A stretch of DNA of 35,788 nucleotides, taken from assembly GCA_017416345.1 (NCBI GenBank), contig JAFQCR010000017.1:1-35788 (forward strand), given 5' to 3'. This DNA comes from Clostridia bacterium (lineage in GTDB: Bacteria; Bacillota; Clostridia; Oscillospirales; Acutalibacteraceae). The notes beneath the pieces were generated by a model, which worked only from the letters and a program-made list of their open reading frames with translations, was not told where the DNA came from and did not search any database. Numbering within the stretch: the stretch's first letter is position 1; each line of letters begins with the position of its first letter. The translations under genes were made by a program, and so were the position numbers. Positions 29,630 through 35,788 of this stretch are shown one piece after another.

Positions 29630-31573
29630 ATGAGCAACGACATTAAATTACCTGTTGAAGAAAACAGCTATGACGAAAATTCGATACAGGTACTCGAAGG
29701 ACTTGAAGCGGTCAGAAAACGACCCGGTATGTACATCGGCTCGACCGGTGAACGCGGACTTCACCATCTTGTTTACGAAATTGTCGACAACTCTATAGAT
29801 GAGGCGTTGGCAGGCTACTGTGACAAGATAACCGTTGAAATTTTAGACGACGGCATCATCCGTGTAACCGATAACGGACGCGGTATTCCCGTCGGTATCA
29901 ACCCGCAAAAGGGCATCCCCACCGTAACGGTCGTATTTACAATACTGCACGCAGGCGGTAAGTTCGGCGGAAACGGATATAAGGTTTCAGGCGGTCTGCA
30001 CGGTGTTGGTGCTTCGGTCGTTAATGCCTTGTCTTCTTGGCTTGAGGTTGAGGTCAAGGACGGCAAAAATATCTACAAGCAGAGATATGAAAAGGGTAAC
30101 ATTGCTTCTGAGCTTACTGTTATCGGCGAGACCGATGAGACCGGTACCACCGTTACCTTCAAGCCCGACCCCTCAATATTCACCGATACCACTGTTTATG
30201 ATTATGAGACCCTGCAAAAGCGTCTTCGTGAGCAGGCTTTCCTTAATGCCGGTATCAGAATCGTTCTCGAGGATAAGCGTTCCGACCTTATCGAGCATCA
30301 GTCGGACGAGTTCCATTATGAGGGCGGTATCAGATCTTATGTTGAGTTCCTGCTTAAGGGAACCAAGGGTGACAGCCTTAATAAAGAGGTAATTTATCTT
30401 AATACCGAGGTAAATGACCAAACGGCCGAGATCGCTATGCTGTGGTCGACCAAGGATACCAAAATAATGTCGTTTGCCAACACGCTTTATACCGTTGACG
30501 GCGGTACCCACGAGCAGGGCTTCAAGCAGGCATTGGCCAACACCATCAATAAATATGCCTTTGATTTCAAGCACCTTAAGGAGGGTAACAAGCGCCTTAA
30601 GGGTGATGATATCTGTGAGGGCTTGGTTGCTGTTGTTTCGGTCAAGCTTTCGGATGCACAGTTTGAAAGCCAGACCAAGGCGAAGCTCGGTAACACCTCT
30701 ATCGGTAAGGTCGTCCGTGAAATGGTCAACGAAAAGCTGTACCGTTTCCTTGAGGAAAACCCCGCCGAAGCCAAGGTCATTATCGATAAGATAATCGCTT
30801 ATTCAAACGCTCGTGAGGCAGCACAGGCCGCACTTGAGGCATCTTTGAAAAAGTCGGGTATCACCGGCGGTAAGACCCGTATGCCCGAAAAGCTGACCGA
30901 CTGTATCTCGACCGATGCCACCAAGACCGAGATATATATCGTCGAGGGAGATTCCGCAGGCGGCTCCGCAGTCGAGGGCAGAAACTCTACCTATCAGGCA
31001 ATCTTACCTCTCTGGGGTAAAATGCTCAACGTCGAAAAAGCACGTGACGACAAGGTCTACGGCAACGACAAGCTGACACCCGTTATCATTGCTCTTGGCA
31101 CGGGTATCGGCGAAAACTTCAATATTGAAAAGCTTCGTTACGATAAGATTGTTATCATGGCCGATGCTGACGTCGACGGTAGCCACATCAGAACACTGTT
31201 GTTGACCTTCTTCTTCAGATATATGCCCGAGCTTATCGAAACGGGACATATTTATCTTGCACAGCCGCCCTTGTACCGTATTTCCAAGGGTAAACAGCAT
31301 TTTGATGCTTTTACCGATGAGGAAAAGGCCGAGTATATCGAACGCCTTGGCGGACAAGCCGATGTTCAGCGTTACAAAGGTCTTGGTGAAATGGACCCCG
31401 ACCAGCTTTGGGAGACCACACTCGACCCCGAGCGCAGAACCATGCTTCGTGTGACCATGGCCGATGCCGAGCTTGCAGACCGTACCTTCTCGATACTGAT
31501 GGGTGACGAGGTTGAGCCTCGCCGTCAGTTCATTGAAGAAAACGCACAGTTTGCAACCGATCTTGATATTTAA
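29630..31573 (+). CDS. gyrB: DNA gyrase subunit B
   Basis: 647 residues. GHKL ATPase motifs are 'VYEIVDNSIDEAL', 'DNGRGIPVGI' and 'GGLHGVGASVVNALS'. The transducer has 'DGGTHEQGF', and the TOPRIM metal site is EGDSAGGSA with 'DADVDGSHIRTLLLTFFFR'. In 'LPLWGKMLNVEKA' a Trp replaces the Arg of LPLRGK found in E. coli and B. subtilis. SD AAAAAGGAG precedes the ATG. With GyrA it introduces negative supercoils. The gap to gyrA is 18 bp. Confidence 0.98.
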   Translation: MSNDIKLPVEENSYDENSIQVLEGLEAVRKRPGMYIGSTGERGLHHLVYEIVDNSIDEALAGYCDKITVEILDDGIIRVTDNGRGIPVGINPQKGIPTVTVVFTILHAGGKFGGNGYKVSGGLHGVGASVVNALSSWLEVEVKDGKNIYKQRYEKGNIASELTVIGETDETGTTVTFKPDPSIFTDTTVYDYETLQKRLREQAFLNAGIRIVLEDKRSDLIEHQSDEFHYEGGIRSYVEFLLKGTKGDSLNKEVIYLNTEVNDQTAEIAMLWSTKDTKIMSFANTLYTVDGGTHEQGFKQALANTINKYAFDFKHLKEGNKRLKGDDICEGLVAVVSVKLSDAQFESQTKAKLGNTSIGKVVREMVNEKLYRFLEENPAEAKVIIDKIIAYSNAREAAQAALEASLKKSGITGGKTRMPEKLTDCISTDATKTEIYIVEGDSAGGSAVEGRNSTYQAILPLWGKMLNVEKARDDKVYGNDKLTPVIIALGTGIGENFNIEKLRYDKIVIMADADVDGSHIRTLLLTFFFRYMPELIETGHIYLAQPPLYRISKGKQHFDAFTDEEKAEYIERLGGQADVQRYKGLGEMDPDQLWETTLDPERRTMLRVTMADAELADRTFSILMGDEVEPRRQFIEENAQFATDLDI

Positions 31574-31591
31574 GGAAGGAGGAGTTAAAAA

Positions 31592-34186
31592 ATGGCTAAA
31601 AAGAATAAACCCGAAGAAAGACCCTGGCCCGAATCGGAGGCTACCAACATAGTCCCCGTTGAAATTTGTGACGAAGTCAAGACAAGTATGCTTCAGTACG
31701 CCATGTCGGTCCTTGTCGGCCGTGCTCTTCCCGACGTGCGTGACGGCTTGAAGCCGGTTCACAGAAGAATACTTTACACAATGTATGAAAACAACCTGAC
31801 TCCCGAAAAGGCATACCGTAAGTGTGCCGACACGGTCGGTTCGGTTTTGGGACGTTACCATCCCCACGGTGACTCCTCTGTTTACGATGCAATGGTTCGT
31901 ATGGCGCAGGATTTCTCTCTGCGTTATCCGCTTATCGACGGTCACGGAAACTTCGGTAATATAGACGGTTATCCCGCCGCCGCTTACCGATACACCGAGT
32001 CAAAACTCAACCGCTTGTCTTATCATATGATGGACGATATCGACAAGGAAACTGTCGATTTTATGCCTAACTACGATGACCGCTTGCAGGAACCCGAGGT
32101 TCTGCCCGTCCGCTTCCCGCAGCTTTTGGTCAACGGTTCGTCGGGTATCGCTGTCGGTATGGCAACCGAAATTCCTCCCCACAACCTTGGTGAGATAATT
32201 GACGGTATGTGCTGTCTTATTGATAATCCCGAAGCCGAGCTTCAGGAGATCTGCGAGCACATCAAGGGACCCGATTTCCCGACCGGCGGTATCATCATGG
32301 GTCGAGCAGGTATCCGTGCCGCTTATGCAACAGGTCGTGGTAAGATAACCGTCAGAGGTAAGGCCGAAATTGAGGAGACCAACAACGGCAAGTACCGTAT
32401 CGTTATCACCGAAATTCCGTATAAGGTAAGAAAAAAAGACCTTGTTAAGCATATTTACGACCTCGCCGCCGATAAAAAGATCGAGGGCATTGAGGATGTA
32501 GTTGACTACTCTTCTGCAAGGGACGGCGGTATCAGAATCGTTGTTGACGTCAAAAAGGATGCCAACGCACAGGTCGTTCTCAATAAAATTTATTCGTACA
32601 CCGCTTTGCAGACCACCTTCGGTGCAATTCTGTTGGCTATCGTCAACGGCAAGCCGCAGATTTTAACCTTGAAGGAAATGCTGCAGAATAATATCGACTT
32701 CCAGTGTGACATTATCCGCCGCCGCACCGCATTCGATATGCGCAAAGCCCAGGAAAGAGCACACATTTTGGAAGGCTTGAAGATCGCTCTTGACTTTATT
32801 GACGAGGTTATAAGCATAATCCGCAACTCCAAAACCATCCCCGAATCCAAGGAGCGTTTGTCCGAGCGCTTTGGTCTTGATGATGTTCAGACCACCGCCA
32901 TCGTTCAGATGCAGTTGGGTAAATTGGCCGGTATGGAAAAGCAGAAAATAGAGGAAGAGTTGGCCGAAAAGCTTGCATTTATCAAGGAGTGTCAGGAAAT
33001 TTTGGCTTCGCAGGCACGTATTCTTGACATCGTCAAGACCGAGGCACTAAATCTTCGTGATAAGTATGCCGACGAGCGCCGTACCGAGATCTCGGCTGTT
33101 TCGGGCGAGGTCGATATCGAGGACCTCATCCCCGAGGAGGAGTGCATCCTCACCAAGACGGTCGAGGGCTACATCAAGCGTTTGCCGTCCGATACCTACT
33201 CCACACAGCACCGTGGCGGTAAGGGTATCACGGGTATGGCCACCCGTGAGGGCGATATTGTTGAAAATATGTTCACCTGTTCGTCCCACGATTATATTTT
33301 GATGTTTAGTAATCTCGGACGTTTGTACCGCATCAAGGCTTATGAGATCCCCGAGGGCAGCAGAACAAGTAAGGGTATGAACATTGTCAATATCCTGCCG
33401 CTTATGCCGGAGGAAAAGATAATCAACATTCTGCCGCTTGACAATAAGATAGACCTTGATAATCCGTTCTATGTATGTATGATAACCAAGAAGGGCACCA
33501 TCAAGCGTACCTCGATCGAGGCCTTCAAGAACGTGCGTAAGACAGGTATCATCGCCATCAATATTGATGAGGATGACGAGCTGGCCTACGTTTGCAGAAC
33601 CCAGGGTGACGAGGATCTGATGGTCGCCACCAAGAAAGGATTCTCTATCCGCTTTAACGAAAACGATGCACGTGAAATGGGTCGAACCGCACGTGGTGTC
33701 CGAGCTATCAAGCTTCGTGACGGTGACGAGGTCATCGGAATGCTGGTCGTTAAGGAGGGCAAGGAGATACTCACCGTTACCGAAACGGGTTACGGTCGAA
33801 TTTCCAGCTTTGACGATTACCGTTGTCAGACCCGAGGCGGTAAGGGTATCACCAACTACCGCACCGCAAAATACGGTGACGTTGCCGCAATTATTGCGGT
33901 CGATAATGAGGAGGATATCATTATGATAACCTCCACGGGTATCATAATCCGTGTTCCCGTTGATGAGATAAGCCGCTTCAACCGTCCGTCCAAGGGCGTC
34001 CGTGTAATGAGGGTAAAGACCGAGCAGGGCGAGAAGATCTTGTCGATCGCCACCGCAACCCACGATAACGACGAGGTTACCGACCACCCCGAGGCCGCTG
34101 ATGCGGATGCAGGCGACACGGGAGTCGATGAACCCGACGAACCCGACGACGGCAACGAGCCGGAAGCAGAAACCGCAGAAGAATAA
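31592..34186 (+). CDS. gyrA: DNA gyrase subunit A
   Basis: 864 residues. The quinolone region reads HPHGDSSVYDAMVRMAQ: the Ser83 and Asp87 equivalents are wild type, so no classical target resistance is seen. The catalytic Tyr is in 'AAYRYTESKL'. The C-terminal beta-pinwheel has the GyrA box as QHRGGKGITG and a later 'QTRGGKGITNYR'. It ends in an acidic tail of about 35 residues rich in Asp, Glu and Pro. SD AAGGAGGAG is upstream. A perfect terminator follows. Confidence 0.98.
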   Translation: MAKKNKPEERPWPESEATNIVPVEICDEVKTSMLQYAMSVLVGRALPDVRDGLKPVHRRILYTMYENNLTPEKAYRKCADTVGSVLGRYHPHGDSSVYDAMVRMAQDFSLRYPLIDGHGNFGNIDGYPAAAYRYTESKLNRLSYHMMDDIDKETVDFMPNYDDRLQEPEVLPVRFPQLLVNGSSGIAVGMATEIPPHNLGEIIDGMCCLIDNPEAELQEICEHIKGPDFPTGGIIMGRAGIRAAYATGRGKITVRGKAEIEETNNGKYRIVITEIPYKVRKKDLVKHIYDLAADKKIEGIEDVVDYSSARDGGIRIVVDVKKDANAQVVLNKIYSYTALQTTFGAILLAIVNGKPQILTLKEMLQNNIDFQCDIIRRRTAFDMRKAQERAHILEGLKIALDFIDEVISIIRNSKTIPESKERLSERFGLDDVQTTAIVQMQLGKLAGMEKQKIEEELAEKLAFIKECQEILASQARILDIVKTEALNLRDKYADERRTEISAVSGEVDIEDLIPEEECILTKTVEGYIKRLPSDTYSTQHRGGKGITGMATREGDIVENMFTCSSHDYILMFSNLGRLYRIKAYEIPEGSRTSKGMNIVNILPLMPEEKIINILPLDNKIDLDNPFYVCMITKKGTIKRTSIEAFKNVRKTGIIAINIDEDDELAYVCRTQGDEDLMVATKKGFSIRFNENDAREMGRTARGVRAIKLRDGDEVIGMLVVKEGKEILTVTETGYGRISSFDDYRCQTRGGKGITNYRTAKYGDVAAIIAVDNEEDIIMITSTGIIIRVPVDEISRFNRPSKGVRVMRVKTEQGEKILSIATATHDNDEVTDHPEAADADAGDTGVDEPDEPDDGNEPEAETAEE

Positions 34187-34190
34187 ACAC

Positions 34191-34228
34191 AAAAAATTCC
34201 TGCCTTAATTTTAAGGCAGGAATTTTTT
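34191..34228 (+). terminator. Terminator of gyrBA
   Basis: Two 18-nt arms, AAAAAATTCCTGCCTTAA and its exact complement, around a 2-nt centre, ending in T6. Symmetric, so it may also stop minus-strand transcription. Confidence 0.95.
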
Positions 34229-34403
34229 CAAGAATGAACAGTAAAGTAAGGGTGACGCTGACGGCGCCGTATCCCGATATCTGCTTTGCAGACATCTCTC
34301 CCATACTGTGGGAGAATCTTCCTAACGGTAAAGGCTGAAAGGTCTATTGCCTTCCCCAGCGGGGAAGGGGGACCATCGAAGATGGTGGATGAGGAGAACA
34401 CCT
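34229..34403 (+). repeat. Repeat-derived spacer after gyrA with a two-hairpin element
   Basis: 34350-34403 is the best two-hairpin GGATGAGG element: CCTTCCCC-AGC-GGGGAAGG (34350-34368), ACCATC-GAA-GATGGT (34372-34386), then GGATGAGGAG. Left of it are CTGC-TTT-GCAG (34281-34291) preceded by CGATAT, like one unit of the TCGATATG array, and TCTCCCA/TGGGAGA (34297-34315). No gene is seen in 34187-34473. Confidence 0.65.
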
Positions 34404-34473
34404 TTTTTTAAAAAAGTTAATAAAGTATAATATACTTTGCCAATAACAGAATTATCTTTCTAAAAGCATTTGT

Positions 34474-35571
34474 TTACACTATCTTAAACTCAAAAGACGG
34501 GCCTATGAAGGTTTCGGGGTCGACCTTGAAGATATCGAGCAATGGCAGATCCTCGTCGATTATCTGACCGATGATGCCGATATCAGGGTCGTTAGGGAGG
34601 TCGCAACGAGCAATCTGCACTTCTCCCTCATAACGGTAAAGGGCTTTTTTGCCGAGCATAACGGTGCCTTTTTTTCGCAGACCCGGAAGACCTATTTCAC
34701 AGTTTCCGTTATACATTGAGTTAGCGCGTAAAAAGTTAGATCGCACAATTTCCGGAATGCCTCCCTGCAACTGACTGATCTCTCGGCCTTCAAACCAATT
34801 TTTGAGGTTTATATCATCTACCAATAGCTTCATTCTGAAGGTCATCGGCTTTTTTGCGGCGACCAAAGACCGCATTTCCTCTAAAGATGCAAGGTCATCA
34901 CCGAAAAACAGGTCGTCAAAACCATAAAAAAGCATTGCCTGAAGTGTGAAGTCTAAAGGGGTGTCACGCAAAGCTTCTACCGTTGGCAGACCGATGCTGC
35001 AAGCCAATCGGCGGTGGTGCTTCCCCGAAACAAAGCCCGAAACGCGGAATCCGTATTTGTGCAGTAGAGCGTTGTTTTTAACTGCGCGCTCGGGACTAAG
35101 ACCTGTATATCGCATCGGATAATAGTTATGGCAAAACAGCGTTTGCTCCTTTTTTATACCAAGGTCACAAAGCTTTTCCAGCTTGTTTTCAGCCATTGAT
35201 GCATTCATCATGATCAACATACCATGCTCATTGTGCGAAAGCTCGGCAGTTTCTTCCAAAGTATAACCGCCGTCAAGACGCATAATGTCGACGCCAAAGC
35301 TCTTTATTGCCTTTATGTCGTGCAGGTCAAGACCGAATTCTGTTGCGGTGCGCGGAGCAATATCGGCGGCAACCAACATTCCGTATTTATGTGCCTCTTC
35401 ACACATTAACGGAAAGTTATGTTTTAAAATTTCGGAATCGGATTCCGGGAGTTGTAAAGAAGTAAAAACAGCGTTTATTCCTGCCTCGTGTGCCTCGGCA
35501 AGGTGCTTTTTTATATCCTCCAAATAGATTCCGATTCCGCAATAGATGGCAGTTCCTCTTAAATTTTCCAA
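34474..35571 (-). CDS. MupG-type 6-phospho-N-acetylmuramidase (DUF871)
   Basis: 365 residues in the two-domain DUF871 plan. The N-terminal TIM-barrel part has 'IGIYLEDIKKHLAEAHEAGINAVFTSLQLPE', 'MLVAADIAPRTATEFGLDL', 'MRLDGGYT' and 'CHNYYPMRYTGLSPE'. The C-terminal part is cyclophilin-like, 'RCDLPNDPDIGIIGQIIDEDLPLLD'. S. aureus MupG splits MurNAc-6P-GlcNAc taken up from recycled peptidoglycan. The TTG at 35571 is preferred because GAGGTG lies six nt upstream; the frame upstream of it runs through a hairpin array. No other cell-wall recycling gene is in the window. Confidence 0.85.
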   Translation of the reverse strand: MENLRGTAIYCGIGIYLEDIKKHLAEAHEAGINAVFTSLQLPESDSEILKHNFPLMCEEAHKYGMLVAADIAPRTATEFGLDLHDIKAIKSFGVDIMRLDGGYTLEETAELSHNEHGMLIMMNASMAENKLEKLCDLGIKKEQTLFCHNYYPMRYTGLSPERAVKNNALLHKYGFRVSGFVSGKHHRRLACSIGLPTVEALRDTPLDFTLQAMLFYGFDDLFFGDDLASLEEMRSLVAAKKPMTFRMKLLVDDINLKNWFEGREISQLQGGIPEIVRSNFLRANSMYNGNCEIGLPGLRKKGTVMLGKKALYRYEGEVQIARCDLPNDPDIGIIGQIIDEDLPLLDIFKVDPETFIGPSFEFKIV

Positions 35572-35607
35572 AATAATCACCTCATCATAATTATAATGAT
35601 TGTAGAA

Positions 35608-35784
35608 TGTGGAAACGCTTAGCGTTTCCACAAAAGCAGATAAATCGGCTTTTAAACAATCAAATTTCTTGAAATTTGATTGTTTTTCTACATCATTGCA
35701 ATGGTCGTTGTCAAATTTTCTTTGAAAATTTGTTGCCAAATCGAAGATTTGGCGTGGAAATAACACTTTCAGAGTTATTTCCAC
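35608..35784. repeat. Array of six distinct hairpins upstream of the mupG-like gene
   Basis: Consecutive self-complementary blocks lie at 35608-35632 (12-bp arms around one T), 35654-35685 (15 bp, 2-nt loop), 35694-35703 (CATTGCAATG), 35712-35732 (CAAATTTTC-TTT-GAAAATTTG), 35735-35753 (GCCAAATC-GAA-GATTTGGC) and 35754-35784 (11 bp plus inner pairs). The first and last share GTGGAAA/TTTCCAC ends. A TATAAT at 35595-35590 (minus) lies between the array and the gene but has no good -35. Confidence 0.8.
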
Positions 35785-35788
35785 GTTC

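Noticed and set aside
31004-31945. 313-codon open frame on the minus strand
   Set aside because: It spans the gyrB/gyrA junction antisense, with no family similarity.
33047-34192. 381-codon open frame on the minus strand
   Set aside because: It is antisense to gyrA and reflects codon bias of that gene; no SD or recognisable protein family.
35608-35784. Possible CRISPR array or N-terminal extension of the mupG-like protein
   Set aside because: There is no constant repeat. The open frame through it carries no SD or family similarity, while a good SD precedes the TTG at 35571.
1-35788. tRNA and rRNA genes
   Set aside because: No cloverleaf-like or rRNA sequence was recognised anywhere in the window by reading; a dedicated tRNA search was not possible.

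Overview
The window is a chromosomal origin region from a spore-forming member of the Firmicutes, class Clostridia, most likely a gut Oscillospiraceae/Ruminococcaceae-type bacterium. The evidence is the dnaA-dnaN-yaaA-recF-remB-gyrB-gyrA block with a DnaA-box cluster between dnaA and dnaN, parA-parB with two perfect parS sites, sporulation genes (spoVAE, spoVAF, a spoVB-type flippase), SD-led genes with sigma-A type promoters, and several Clostridia-type surface proteins. The genus cannot be fixed from sequence reading alone.

Layout. 1-2392 (minus): a heterodimeric ABC exporter operon, its second half cut by the window edge. 2393-2718: a regulatory intergenic region with a probable operator and a possible small RNA. 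2719-4794: a membrane-anchored TIR protein, then a divergent pair of a small HTH repressor and a SLOG-like protein sharing two operators. 5069-9158: a YfhO-family membrane protein convergent with a second membrane-anchored TIR protein. 9276-13033 (minus): parA, parB, serS and an acyl-ACP thioesterase. 13156-13213: two parS sites. 13218-15001 (minus): spoVAF-spoVAE. From 15119 to 34186 every gene is on the plus strand: spoVB-like flippase, YfbR-type nucleotidase, a PASTA pseudokinase, rsmE, a RAYT (REP-associated tyrosine transposase), a MATE transporter, an ECF S component, tcdA, a TtcA-like tRNA thiolase, and the dnaA to gyrA block. 34474-35571 (minus): a MupG-type (DUF871) glycosidase.

How the genes fit together. 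dnaA, oriC, dnaN, recF and gyrBA start and sustain replication, and the tight spacing (dnaN/yaaA and yaaA/recF share a base in TAATG) suggests one transcription unit. ParA, ParB and parS handle origin segregation. tcdA, the TtcA-like gene, rsmE and serS are translation and RNA-modification functions. SpoVA and SpoVB-type proteins mark sporulation. Two TIR proteins and a SLOG-like protein form a possible nucleotide-signalling or defence cluster at 2.7-9.2 kb, although no experimental system is recognisable.

The most distinctive content is non-coding. Between 20.1 and 24.1 kb, and again at 4.8, 29.5, 34.3 and 35.6 kb, there are several families of hairpin-forming repeats. The TGTAGGG-ended REP/REPIN-like elements also occur, as an inverted pair, inside the reading frame of the RAYT that probably mobilises them. 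Two other families have stems that differ between copies yet stay self-complementary around a fixed frame.
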